From a bacterium (lineage in GTDB: Bacteria > Ratteibacteria > UBA8468 > B48-G9 > JAFGKM01), in NCBI GenBank assembly GCA_023230585.1, contig JALNXB010000050.1, positions 1-14,455 of the forward strand: a stretch of 14,455 bases of DNA, given 5' to 3'. Within the stretch, counting starts at the first letter, position 1; every line of letters begins with the position of its first letter. Under the pieces are notes generated by a model. It saw nothing but the letters and a program-made list of their open reading frames with translations. It had not been told where the DNA came from and searched no databases. This document shows, piece after piece, positions 6,080 through 14,455 of the stretch. A program made the translations under genes and the position numbers.

Positions 6080-9000
6080 CTCCATCAGTTGGACAGAAGG
6101 AGCGGGAAACTCAGAATCGTGTTATTGAGTTGTTTAAAACTCAGCTGGGATATGATTATCTTGGTAATTGGGAGAAGAGAGAAGATAATAGCAACTTTGA
6201 GGAGGAGTGTTTACGTGCTTTTCTTTCGGGTAGATCTTATAGTGAGAAGTTGATTGACCGCGCTATTCAAGAGTTTCGTCGAGTATCTGAGCAGAACAAA
6301 AGCTTGTACGAGCTCAATAAAGAGGTATATGGCCTGTTACGTTATGGTATGAAGGTGCGTGAGGAGGTTGACGAACAATATAAAACTGTTTGGTTGATAG
6401 ATTGGAAACGCCCAGAGATGAACCATTTTGCTATAGCTGAAGAGGTAACAGTGCGGGGAAACAAGACGAAACGGCCTGATATTGTCTTGTATATAAACGG
6501 TATAGCTGTGGGTGTGTTAGAGCTTAAAAGAAGTACTGTTTCTGTGGTTGAAGGTGTTCGTCAAAGTATTGGTAACCAGGAAGATGAGTATATTAAACCT
6601 TTTTTTGCAACTGTACAGATTGTTATGGCGGGAAACGATACAGAGGGTCTGCGTTACGCAACGATTGAAAGTCCAGAGGAGTATTTTCACCAGTGGAAAG
6701 AGGAAGGTTTGGTAGAGCTTAGTTCTCTGGATAGGCAAATTACACAGCTTTGTGATAAGAAAAGAATTTTGGATTTAATCCATGACTTTATTGTATTTGA
6801 TAGCGGAATAAAGAAGATATGCAGGCATAACCAGTATTTTGGTGTTAAAGCTGCTCAGCTCTCTGCAAAAAAGCATAAGGGCGGTATTATATGGCATACT
6901 CAAGGGAGTGGTAAGAGCTTGACTATGGTATGGCTTGCTAAATGGATACTTGAGAATATTTCTAAAGCACGTGTTCTGGTGTTGACTGACAGGGTTGAAC
7001 TTGATGAACAGATAAAAGGTATATTTTTCGGTGTTGATGAAGATATTTATAGAACTAAAAACTGTCGTGATCTGATAGAGCAACTTAACACAGGTAATAA
7101 ACGGCTCCTCTGCTCTCTTATACACAAGTTCAGATATAGAGAAGTTCGGGACGAAACTCATATTGATGAATATCTTTCTGAAATTAAGGCAGCCCTTCCT
7201 AAAAATTTTGAAGCTAAAGGGGATATATTTGTATTTGTAGATGAGTGTCATCGTTCGCATGGGGGGAAGCTTCATAAGGCAATGAAAAATATTCTGCCTC
7301 AGTCGACGATTATTGGATTTACTGGAACACCGCTACTTAAGGATGATAAAAGAAATAGTCGTTTGCTGTTTGGAGATTATATTCATACTTATAAATATGA
7401 TGAAGCTGTTGCGGATAATATGGTTTTGGATCTGCGTTATGAAGCAAGACGGGTAGAACAAAATATTGTTTCGCAAGATAAGATTGATGAGTGGTTTGAG
7501 GAGAGAACAAAGGGCTTGACAGAGGTTGCTAAAAATAAACTAAAAGAACTATGGGGGACAATGCAACGTCTGCTTAGTTCTGAGTCGAGGCTTGAGAAAA
7601 TTGTCTTTGATATTCTTGATGATTTTTTCAGGAAGCCACGTCTTGCCAGCGGGCGAGGTAATGCAATGCTTGTAGCCAGCAGTATCTATGAAGCTTGCCA
7701 ATATTATAAAATTTTTCAGGATCAAGGGTTTAATAAGTGTGCTGTTATAACTTCGTATGGATTAGATGCTACCAATACCACAGATAGAGAATATGTTATT
7801 TATCAAAATATGCTTGCTGGTAGAACTAAGGAGGATTTTGAGCGAGATGTAAAAAAGCAGTTTATTGAGAAGCCTGGGCAAATGCAACTTCTTATAGTTG
7901 TGGATAAGCTTTTAACAGGGTTTGACGCTCCCCCTGCTACATACCTTTATATTGATAAAAACATGCAAGATCACGGGCTTTTTCAAGCGATATGTAGAGT
8001 AAACCGACTTGACGGAGAAGATAAGGAGTATGGTTATATAATCGATTATAGAGATCTGTTTAAGAAGTTGGAGTTAGCTGTTGTTAACTACACTTCTGGC
8101 GCGTTTGAAGGGTTTGATAGAGAAGATGTGCTGAATTTGCTTAAAGACAAATATGAGAAAGGAAAAGAGGGTTTAGAGAAAGCTCTTGAAGTTGTACATG
8201 CTATCTGTGAACCTGTATCTTACCCGAAAAGGTTAGAGGAGTATATATATTATTTTTGTGGTGATGTAGAGGATAAAGAAGCACTAAAAAATAACGAACT
8301 TAAACGAGTGGAGCTATACAAAGCTGTAAGTCGTCTTTTGCGGGCTTATGTTGATATAGCCAGTGATATGCAAGAAGCAGGGTTTAGGCAGGAGCATGCA
8401 AAAAAAATTGAGAAAGATGTGAAACATTATGTTAATGTGAAAACTGAGATAATGCTTGCAAGCGGTGATTACATAGATTTGAAAAAATATGAGCCAGCTA
8501 TGCGTATGCTTTTTAACAGATACATAGTAGCTGAAGAAAGTGAGCAGATTAGTACCTTCGATGATATGACTTTAGTTGACTTGATTATATCTAAAGGGAA
8601 AGAGGGTATTGATAAACTGCCAGAAACAATAAAACAAAGCAGAGAAGCGACAGCAGAGACGATTAAAAATAATATCAGACGTTTAATAATTGATGAGATG
8701 CCCACAAACCCGAGATACTATCAGAATATGTCGGAGATTCTTGTTGATCTTGTTAAAAGGCGGAAACAGGAAGATATAGAATATGAGAAATATTTAAAAG
8801 AGTTAATAGAGTTAGCAAAAAAGGTTAGATATCCTGAGCAGTCGACTGATTACCCAAGCTCTATAGATACAAACGGTAAACGAGCTCTTTATGACAACCT
8901 GGGTAAAGATAAAGCCAAAGCGCTTAAAGTACATACTGCTATTCTGGAATCAAGAGAGGCATACTGGCGAGGCAATAAGCTTAAAGAACGAAAAATTAAA

Positions 9001-9084
9001 AACGCTTTAAAGGATATAGTGCCTAATGAAGAGGTAGATGATTTGTTTGAAATAATTAGGAATCAGAGCCAAGATGAATACTAA
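6076..9084 (+). CDS. hsdR: Type I restriction enzyme, endonuclease/translocase subunit HsdR
   Basis: Motor and nuclease subunit; in the HsdR-HsdM-HsdS complex it pumps unmethylated DNA using ATP and cuts at a distance from the site. The 1002 residues show the PD-(D/E)xK nuclease site as PD at 134-135 and ELK at 149-151. Superfamily 2 helicase motifs follow: Walker A TQGSGKS at about 275-281, Walker B DECH from 389, motif III TGTP from 416, and motif VI QAICRVNR at about 637-644. The C-terminal 300 residues are mainly helical and would contact the core enzyme. All key residues are present, so the enzyme should be active. It overlaps hsdS by 4 bp and the next gene by 11 bp. Confidence 0.96.
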   Translation: MTPSVGQKERETQNRVIELFKTQLGYDYLGNWEKREDNSNFEEECLRAFLSGRSYSEKLIDRAIQEFRRVSEQNKSLYELNKEVYGLLRYGMKVREEVDEQYKTVWLIDWKRPEMNHFAIAEEVTVRGNKTKRPDIVLYINGIAVGVLELKRSTVSVVEGVRQSIGNQEDEYIKPFFATVQIVMAGNDTEGLRYATIESPEEYFHQWKEEGLVELSSLDRQITQLCDKKRILDLIHDFIVFDSGIKKICRHNQYFGVKAAQLSAKKHKGGIIWHTQGSGKSLTMVWLAKWILENISKARVLVLTDRVELDEQIKGIFFGVDEDIYRTKNCRDLIEQLNTGNKRLLCSLIHKFRYREVRDETHIDEYLSEIKAALPKNFEAKGDIFVFVDECHRSHGGKLHKAMKNILPQSTIIGFTGTPLLKDDKRNSRLLFGDYIHTYKYDEAVADNMVLDLRYEARRVEQNIVSQDKIDEWFEERTKGLTEVAKNKLKELWGTMQRLLSSESRLEKIVFDILDDFFRKPRLASGRGNAMLVASSIYEACQYYKIFQDQGFNKCAVITSYGLDATNTTDREYVIYQNMLAGRTKEDFERDVKKQFIEKPGQMQLLIVVDKLLTGFDAPPATYLYIDKNMQDHGLFQAICRVNRLDGEDKEYGYIIDYRDLFKKLELAVVNYTSGAFEGFDREDVLNLLKDKYEKGKEGLEKALEVVHAICEPVSYPKRLEEYIYYFCGDVEDKEALKNNELKRVELYKAVSRLLRAYVDIASDMQEAGFRQEHAKKIEKDVKHYVNVKTEIMLASGDYIDLKKYEPAMRMLFNRYIVAEESEQISTFDDMTLVDLIISKGKEGIDKLPETIKQSREATAETIKNNIRRLIIDEMPTNPRYYQNMSEILVDLVKRRKQEDIEYEKYLKELIELAKKVRYPEQSTDYPSSIDTNGKRALYDNLGKDKAKALKVHTAILESREAYWRGNKLKERKIKNALKDIVPNEEVDDLFEIIRNQSQDEY

Positions 9085-9802
9085 CGTTTATATATTAAAT
9101 GTGGGAAGTATTGAAGCGATAGTTATACGAAAGAATGTAAAAAACTTGCATCTATCGGTCTTACCTCCAATGGGAAAGGTAAGGGTTACTGCACCTATTT
9201 TTATGAAAGCTGACGCTATACGAATGTTGTTGGCTACACGTCTGAGTTGGATAAAGAAACAGCAAGCAAAGTTTAGAGCGCAGGAAAGACAAACTCCAAG
9301 AGAATATGTCTCAGGAGAAACCCATTACTACTGGGGAAAGAAGTACCGTTTAGAAGTTGTGTATCAAGATAAACCGCCTTATGTACAACTTAAAGGGAAA
9401 AATAAGATAATACTGTGTGTTAGACCTGGGAGCACTAAAAATAAACGAGAACAGGTAATGATGGACTGGTATAGGAAAGAACTTCGCAAGGTGGCAGATG
9501 AAGTAGTAGAATACTGGCAAAATAAGATGGATGTTTCTTTAAATGATTGGGGTATCAGGAGAATGAAGACACGGTGGGGTTCCTGTAATCAGGATTCTAA
9601 ACGTATATGGCTTAATCTTGAATTAGTTAAAAAACCAGAGCATTGCTTACATTTTATTATCGTACATGAGCTAACCCATATACTGGAACGTAAGCATAAT
9701 GACCGCTTTAGGGCATATATGGATAAATTTCTCCCCCGTTGGAGACAGATTAAGGAAGAATTGAATGGCTTTGCTCTGAACCACGAGTATTGGAATTATT
9801 GA
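9074..9802 (+). CDS. YgjP-like zinc metallopeptidase (M48/DUF45 type) in the hsd operon
   Basis: A 242-residue protein whose C-terminal half has the zinc site HELTH at 198-202 and a third likely ligand H208 (HExxHx5H), plus the conserved RWGSC at 167-171. This is the pattern of the YgjP-like (PF01863, formerly DUF45) metallopeptidase family. No signal peptide or membrane segment is seen, so it should be cytoplasmic. The start overlaps the end of hsdR by 11 bp, with AGGA at 9058-9061 as a possible ribosome binding site, so it belongs to the same transcript. Such peptidases are often found behind type I restriction genes. Their role there is not established. Turnover of HsdR, as ClpXP does in other type I systems, is one idea but only an inference. 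Confidence 0.85.
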   Translation: MNTNVYILNVGSIEAIVIRKNVKNLHLSVLPPMGKVRVTAPIFMKADAIRMLLATRLSWIKKQQAKFRAQERQTPREYVSGETHYYWGKKYRLEVVYQDKPPYVQLKGKNKIILCVRPGSTKNKREQVMMDWYRKELRKVADEVVEYWQNKMDVSLNDWGIRRMKTRWGSCNQDSKRIWLNLELVKKPEHCLHFIIVHELTHILERKHNDRFRAYMDKFLPRWRQIKEELNGFALNHEYWNY

Positions 9803-9891
9803 AAAAAACTGTTCATTAAAAAATGCGTTATATTATCTGATAAATTTTATGCCATATGGGAGCAATTATATAACATAAGGAGGGTTTTAAA
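9803..9891. promoter_or_regulatory. Intergenic gap with a strong ribosome binding site
   Basis: An 89-bp AT-rich gap between the peptidase gene and the next. AAGGAGGG (9877-9884) lies 7 nt before ATG 9892 and is much stronger than the sites inside the hsd operon. TATATT/TATTAT boxes around 9829-9836 could be a -10 element, but no -35 element is correctly spaced, and there is no terminator. The following gene may be co-transcribed or have its own weak promoter. Confidence 0.35.
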
Positions 9892-10347
9892 ATGGATAAG
9901 CCTTTTACAAGATGGTATTGCGATGTTTGTGGGAAGGTAATAGAAGATGCTAAAGAAGGTTATGTAATTTGGGAAGTAACGGAAGATGGTAAAGAGTATA
10001 ATTTCCAAATTATCCATGCTGGTAAATGTAGGAAAAAAGTGCCTTTTTGCTCTTCATCTTTAACAGATTTTCTTGGATATGATGGCTTAACACATCTTCT
10101 TTCTTTTTTGACTTATGGTCCGATAAAAATACATCTTAGGGAGAAATCACGTTGCACTATAAATGATTTTGATGGCTTTGTGGATTTTATGCGTCGAGTA
10201 CAAACACCTTTTTATGAAGAGGCACGCAGATATTTCACTAATAACAAGCTTCTCGAACGCCACTGTGATGATAATGAGATAGGACCTTATATGCAGGCAA
10301 CGCTCAAGAGTATAATAGAAAAATATGGAGAACATAAAGACGAATAA
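9892..10347 (+). CDS. Small zinc-finger-like protein of unknown function
   Basis: A 151-residue soluble protein. Near the N-terminus it has WYCDVCGK (C10, C13) and later HAGKC (H42, C46), which together could bind one zinc as a C2HC zinc ribbon. Between them lies a beta-rich stretch (YVIWEVTEDGKEYNFQII). The rest is mostly helical, with the recognisable block DFLGYDGLTHLLSFLTYGPI around residues 59-78 and a charged C-terminus. The start is fixed by the strong AAGGAGGG site. I recall similar short CDVCG proteins annotated only as hypothetical, so no function can be given. Its place between the restriction operon and a recombinase suggests cargo or a regulator of the island, but that is inference. 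Confidence 0.75.
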   Translation: MDKPFTRWYCDVCGKVIEDAKEGYVIWEVTEDGKEYNFQIIHAGKCRKKVPFCSSSLTDFLGYDGLTHLLSFLTYGPIKIHLREKSRCTINDFDGFVDFMRRVQTPFYEEARRYFTNNKLLERHCDDNEIGPYMQATLKSIIEKYGEHKDE

Positions 10348-10544
10348 GTTATTTAAAACAACAACTTTCCCTGTCTCATCATACATCTCTGCTTTGTATA
10401 TTATAAATAACGCAACATAATTAATTATAATGTTGAATCTTTCCACTTATTTAGGTATGATCGGCCTTATTAAATACTATTTTTATTATCCTATGTGCAA
10501 CAAAATTGAGAAGTGTTGTATATAGAAAGGAGGTAGGTTATACT
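10348..10544. promoter_or_regulatory. Intergenic region before the recombinase
   Basis: A 197-bp AT-rich gap. CAACA and TGTTG form 5-bp inverted arms around an 11-nt spacer at about 10499-10519, just before a perfect AAAGGAGGT ribosome binding site (10526-10534) that sits 10 nt before ATG 10545. A TAATTAATTA palindrome lies near 10420. These could be operator elements for the recombinase gene. No clear -35/-10 pair or terminator is visible. Confidence 0.3.
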
Positions 10545-11145
10545 ATGAATACGTTAGCAAAACTTGGTAAAACAGCTCTGCGAAGGCAGTTTCAGGAACG
10601 GTATCTTATATTACGGTGGAAGAGGTGAAAGCGATGATACAAGCAGTCGCTTTAAAGAAAAGACATCAGAAGAGGATATTATCTTTATCAAACTTCTATA
10701 TATGACGGGCTTACGAGTATCAGAAGCTATCTCTGTCACTCCCAGTAAGCTTGTTGCGATAAATGGTGGATGGGCAGTAGATATTATAGGTAAAAGGAAG
10801 AAAAGAAGGTTGGTAGCGATACCTGAACATCTGGTGAATGAGTTGCGAGCTTATGCATATGAAAAACAGTTGAAACTGGAAGATAAGTTTTTCCCTGTAA
10901 CCAGAAGTCAAGCATTCAGGATAGTTCAGAAAGCAGGAGAACAAGCAGGTATCAATAAAAAAGTGTATCCTCATCTTTTAAGACATACGGCAGCAGTTGA
11001 AAGACTAAAAAGAACGGGTAATCCAAAATCTTTGCAGTATCATCTTGGGCATTCCAGCCCAGTGATGACTATGCGGTATCTGAATACTTTACAGCAGGAA
11101 GAAGCGTTAAAAATACAGCAAGAAGTAGAGTTCAAAGATATTTAG
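10545..11145 (+). pseudogene. Small tyrosine recombinase/integrase with two frameshifts
   Basis: The original start is best placed at ATG 10545 behind AAAGGAGGT, but that frame stops at 10626-10628 (MNTLAKLGKTALRRQFQ...). Homology continues in a second frame as YITVEEVKAMIQAVALKKRH and then in a third as DIIFIKLLYMTGLRVSEAI to the TAG at 11143-11145. Each change needs one extra base, between about 10590 and 10612 and near 10675; at both, restoring one G in a GG would mend the frame (CAG-GGA, AGG-GAT). The catalytic part is intact: R (codon 10714), HLLRH (from 10972), LGH (H codon 11050) and nucleophile Y (codon 11077). Mended, it would be about 200 residues, close to short integrases of the XerC/D fold. 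A TTG at 10564 opens the third frame but would add an unrelated N-terminus. Neither site looks like a slippery heptamer. Confidence 0.75.
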
Positions 11146-11187
11146 AACACCTTAAAAAAATAATAAAGATATTGGTGTGCGGAGTAT

Positions 11188-14100
11188 ATGAAAATTAAAA
11201 CAAAAAGTGACAATAAATTACGTTGGCTTTCTAAGCATATTGATACTAGAATGGAAGAGATTAGACCTTTGCCAGAAAAAACATCTTTCAAGCATTTTCT
11301 ACAAGCCGCCTACAATTCTAACTTTGATGCTTTTTTGTTAGGAGTGGGTTTATCTATACTGATAAACGCTGTACTTGTTTTAATAATTTATAAAATTACC
11401 AACGAGTACCCTATAACGTTTATTTTACAACCAACAGCTTTTTTTTCAGCAGCAGTTACTTTTGGAGCATTACTAATTTCTGTTTTTTCTTTCATAATAA
11501 GATTTTCAGTAAAGATAGAAAGATTTATAATAACTGAAAAAGAAGTTCTCATCAATGAAACAAAAATTTTACCTATTTTATTTTTTTATATAACAACTAT
11601 TTCTTTTTTGCCTTTCTTTCATAAACACGCAGGTCAATTCTGGAATTTCTTATTCGTTATTATTGCTGCAGTGTATCCTTATATTAAACTTATACATTTA
11701 ACCTTGAACCCTTTTCTATTAGAAAAGAGAAGTGTTACTATGTGGCAAAACAAATTGCATAACTTAATTAAAAAAAGAGTGGATAGCGTAGTTGAAACTC
11801 GTATTGGGCAAAATATATTAATTAATTTTATTAACAGTATGATAAAAAAAGGAGTTCAATATGCTCCTTTTTCTACTTATGATGAAAAAGAATATATACA
11901 GATTTATGCAGATAAAAGAGGATATATTACAGATTATAATTTAAATGAATTAAAAAACTTTATTCATAAACAACAAATATTGGCAGGCGAAAAAAAGGGT
12001 AAAGAGCTAGAAGATAGTTATTCTGAAGAATATATAAAAAAAGTTTTTTTATTTAAAAAACTTTATAGGCAATCAATTGAAAAAGGAGAAATATTATTTG
12101 TTTATGCAAAGGATTTCTTTGATAATAACACTATTAAAAACCAATTATATAAAATGGATAAGTTTGTGCTTATAGAAAAAAGCAATCCTGAAGAAGATGT
12201 CTTTAATGAACTTATCAATAATATAACTCTTTTAAAAAAAGATTTAAAGCAAAGTATAAAAGAAAAAAATTTTGATATCTGTGTAGAAAATTTGAAATTA
12301 TTAAATGCATTGGTCAATAAATTTATGGAAACTCTTGGTTTATATAAGATATCTTATAGTAGAGAATCTACTATCAAAGAGAATAGTTTTTTTATGTCCG
12401 AAGGTAGATGGCAAGTAATTGAGGAAATAAAAGAAATTTTTAAAGAAAGTATTGAAGAGGTTCTTGAGGTGTCAAGCCAGCGAATTTTAGAAGCACATAT
12501 ACGTCACTTGCGACTTGTTGCAAGAGATTGTTTGTCTTTCAAAAATTATTATGTATACAATATTTTTATAAACCTCATTCCTTACATTTATAAGAAAGGT
12601 GTTCACTCTACCCGAGATGATTTGGAACAAAAGACCCTTGTTTATGTGCTTTGCAAATATTGGGAAGAATATGCTACATGGTTTATTGAACCTAAATTAA
12701 GAAACATATCACAAAAAAGCCCTTTTGATGAAAATGAATTAAGAAGTTTAAAAGATTTTTCTTTGGGGCTCATAGGTATGTTTAATACTATTATGAAGAT
12801 TGCTTATGATAAACGAAGATTAGATGATTTTAAAAAATTTCAAAAGATACTAACAAATCTTTTAACAAAAACAGGGAATCTTTATGCACTTACTATGCTT
12901 AAAGATTCTAAGTGGCGACTTTCAAGCTCACAATTGAATGATAAAGAAAAACTAAAAATTAAATATGCAATAACAGTTGCTGAAACATTAAAAGAAATAA
13001 AGCATTATAAAGAAAGCGTTATATGGGGGTTTGGTGCATGGTTTCTTAGAGAATACACAAATAATAAAATATCTATTGAGGTGTTTAATCAGTGGTTCTC
13101 TAATTGCCACATAACAGTAAATGACTTGCAATATCTTTCTGATTTATATATAAAAACGATTGAAGAAGATGAGCGAGATACCTTTGGTTGGGCATGGTGG
13201 ATATCCTTTACGAATGAAGAAGATACAATGATGTATATGGATTTGCATGTTTACCTAACGTTGTTCTATTGTATACAAGCACTTAAAGTCTTAAAAGAAA
13301 TGTCTGAATCTAAAAAAGAGGGATTAAAAATAAAATGGCCTGATGACAAAATATATTTGATTGCGGCAGAGGGTAAAGTTCATAAATGCTTAAAAGATAT
13401 AGAGGAAAAAAAAGAATTCTATTTAACAATATTAAATGATAAAGAATTATCCAATGTAATTCCTTCTTTTCGTAAAATTTTAGATGGTATAGTAACTTCT
13501 TATAGAGAGAAGGAAGAAAAACAAATTATTAATGCCAAGATTTCAACGAGTAAAATAGAATCCTTTCAAAATAATTTTTTGTCAGCATATAAAACAAGTA
13601 TACAGATGAAGCGTATAATGAAAAAATTTGGTTTTTTTAGAACTGTAGAAGATGATAAAAAACCATCCACTTATTGGGGTATAAATTCATGGTTTCCTAA
13701 AAACTTTTTCACTGAAAAACTTGATGTTGACGCAACTTATATAGCAAAACAGTTGGGTAGAGATTTAGCAAATAAAGCAAATGACCATATCCTTTCAACA
13801 ATTATGCGAGGGTTAGAACAGGAAAGACCTGTTGTAATAAAATCAACTAATGAGTTTTTGTCTATCGTTGATAAAAGGATAACAATGCTTTCTTCTGCTG
13901 TTATATTTATTATCAATTCGTGGGAAGCAGAATATACTCTTACAGACGCTAAAAATTTTATTCTATCAAGCCTTGAAGATGGAGAAGAAATAAATTTATT
14001 AGGTAAATATAAAGATATCCCTGTTTTTAAATTTTCCTATGATGAATATGGTAATGATGATATGTTGCTGATAGTTGATTTAAAAAAGAGCGGTGAATTA

Positions 14101-14376
14101 ATCCAGTATGTGCCTCCTAAAGAAGTTTTTACTGAAGAAAAACCTTTAGAACATTTTAGTTTTTACCTAAAAACATTTGATGAGAATGATGCTCGGGAAT
14201 ATATCAAAAAAAATCCTGATTTTCTTATAGGCAGTAAAAACGGTCAAAATAAATCCAAAGAAGAAACTATTATATATTTACAAAAACAAGTTCATTTGCG
14301 TATAGTAGAACAATTTAAATTTGAACTTGGAGCCAAGCCTGTAGGCTACAACATTCCCATTGTAAAAAGAATTTAA
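11188..14376 (+). CDS. Large four-TM membrane protein of unknown function
   Basis: A 1062-residue protein I do not recognise. The charged N-terminus is followed by four predicted membrane helices at about residues 48-69, 82-104, 127-144 and 151-171, then nearly 900 residues of soluble, mainly helical sequence rich in K, E, I and N. Residues 236-258 (YIQIYADKRGYITDYNLNEL) and 294-306 (RQSIEKGEILFVY) recall the paired strands of barrel-sandwich segments as in DUF2254-like membrane proteins; this is a weak resemblance. No Walker, nuclease, protease or Toll/interleukin receptor motif was found. The start ATG 11188 has GGAG at 11181-11184, rather close. The gene is clearly more AT-rich than the hsd genes, pointing to a separate origin. 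It follows the recombinase by 42 bp. An accessory or defence role is only inferred from position. Confidence 0.8.
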   Translation: MKIKTKSDNKLRWLSKHIDTRMEEIRPLPEKTSFKHFLQAAYNSNFDAFLLGVGLSILINAVLVLIIYKITNEYPITFILQPTAFFSAAVTFGALLISVFSFIIRFSVKIERFIITEKEVLINETKILPILFFYITTISFLPFFHKHAGQFWNFLFVIIAAVYPYIKLIHLTLNPFLLEKRSVTMWQNKLHNLIKKRVDSVVETRIGQNILINFINSMIKKGVQYAPFSTYDEKEYIQIYADKRGYITDYNLNELKNFIHKQQILAGEKKGKELEDSYSEEYIKKVFLFKKLYRQSIEKGEILFVYAKDFFDNNTIKNQLYKMDKFVLIEKSNPEEDVFNELINNITLLKKDLKQSIKEKNFDICVENLKLLNALVNKFMETLGLYKISYSRESTIKENSFFMSEGRWQVIEEIKEIFKESIEEVLEVSSQRILEAHIRHLRLVARDCLSFKNYYVYNIFINLIPYIYKKGVHSTRDDLEQKTLVYVLCKYWEEYATWFIEPKLRNISQKSPFDENELRSLKDFSLGLIGMFNTIMKIAYDKRRLDDFKKFQKILTNLLTKTGNLYALTMLKDSKWRLSSSQLNDKEKLKIKYAITVAETLKEIKHYKESVIWGFGAWFLREYTNNKISIEVFNQWFSNCHITVNDLQYLSDLYIKTIEEDERDTFGWAWWISFTNEEDTMMYMDLHVYLTLFYCIQALKVLKEMSESKKEGLKIKWPDDKIYLIAAEGKVHKCLKDIEEKKEFYLTILNDKELSNVIPSFRKILDGIVTSYREKEEKQIINAKISTSKIESFQNNFLSAYKTSIQMKRIMKKFGFFRTVEDDKKPSTYWGINSWFPKNFFTEKLDVDATYIAKQLGRDLANKANDHILSTIMRGLEQERPVVIKSTNEFLSIVDKRITMLSSAVIFIINSWEAEYTLTDAKNFILSSLEDGEEINLLGKYKDIPVFKFSYDEYGNDDMLLIVDLKKSGELIQYVPPKEVFTEEKPLEHFSFYLKTFDENDAREYIKKNPDFLIGSKNGQNKSKEETIIYLQKQVHLRIVEQFKFELGAKPVGYNIPIVKRI

Positions 14377-14455
14377 TTTTTTACATATTATGTTTGATAA
14401 ATACTTTTGGTGTAGAATTTACAAATTGGTATCTTATACCACACACTCGTTGTAA
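14377..14455. other. Right edge, non-coding, with an inverted repeat
   Basis: After the TAA of the large gene no further gene begins in the window. TGGTAT (14427-14432) and ATACCA (14436-14441) form a perfect inverted repeat around CTT. It lacks a T-run and so is more like an operator than a terminator. No tRNA-Leu copy matching the fragment at 1239-1295 is present here. Confidence 0.4.

Noticed and set aside
10590..10677. Programmed -1 ribosomal frameshifting in the recombinase
   Set aside because: Two shifts within about 80 bases would be needed and no slippery X XXY YYZ heptamer lies at either site.
4850..11145. An invertible hsdS system driven by the recombinase
   Set aside because: Such systems carry extra hsdS halves and inverted repeats beside the recombinase. 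Only one complete hsdS is present, I see no second target recognition domain, and the recombinase appears broken.
11146..11187. ACACC...GGTGT hairpin as a terminator between the recombinase and the large gene
   Set aside because: Only five paired bases around a loop of more than 20 nt and no T-run after it.

Overview
The window looks like one end of a genomic island in a moderately AT-rich, uncultured bacterium. All convincing genes lie on the + strand and use the standard code. The host cannot be named from the sequence. The left flank carries short interspersed repeats of the 'TTCCGGA-loop-TCCGGAA' and 'GAGGA...CGAAG...TCCTC' kinds, which I know from several environmental phyla (for example Omnitrophota and Nitrospirota-like genomes). 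That is only a weak hint.

Left flank (1 to about 1238), probably host chromosome: an ABC-2 type transporter permease (165-902) whose ATPase partner is not visible, surrounded by non-coding repeat and hairpin sequence. At 1239-1295 on the minus strand lies the 3' part of a tRNA-Leu (anticodon UAG). The anticodon arm, long variable arm, T arm and 3' acceptor strand are well formed, but the D arm and proper 5' acceptor strand are missing. This is what integration into a tRNA gene leaves at the distal end of an element, and its orientation puts the element to the right.

Element edge (1297-2364): about 1 kb of AT-rich DNA without a convincing large gene. It holds phased GGCATAC repeats, two good inverted repeats, a pair of 11-bp direct repeats over a TATAAT box, and a 42-codon ORF with a Shine-Dalgarno sequence.

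Core (2365-9802): a complete type I restriction-modification operon, hsdM, hsdS, hsdR, followed by an overlapping gene for a YgjP-like zinc metallopeptidase. HsdM and HsdS would form the sequence-specific adenine methyltransferase; adding HsdR gives the ATP-driven translocating nuclease. hsdS/hsdR and hsdR/peptidase overlap, so translation is probably coupled.

Right part (9803-14455): a small C2HC zinc-finger-like protein of unknown function; a small tyrosine recombinase that appears broken by two single-base losses although its catalytic residues remain; and a very AT-rich 1062-codon gene for a four-TM membrane protein with a huge soluble region that I do not recognise. That last gene is the best candidate for something undescribed. 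The intact tRNA-Leu and the other end of the element are not in the window.
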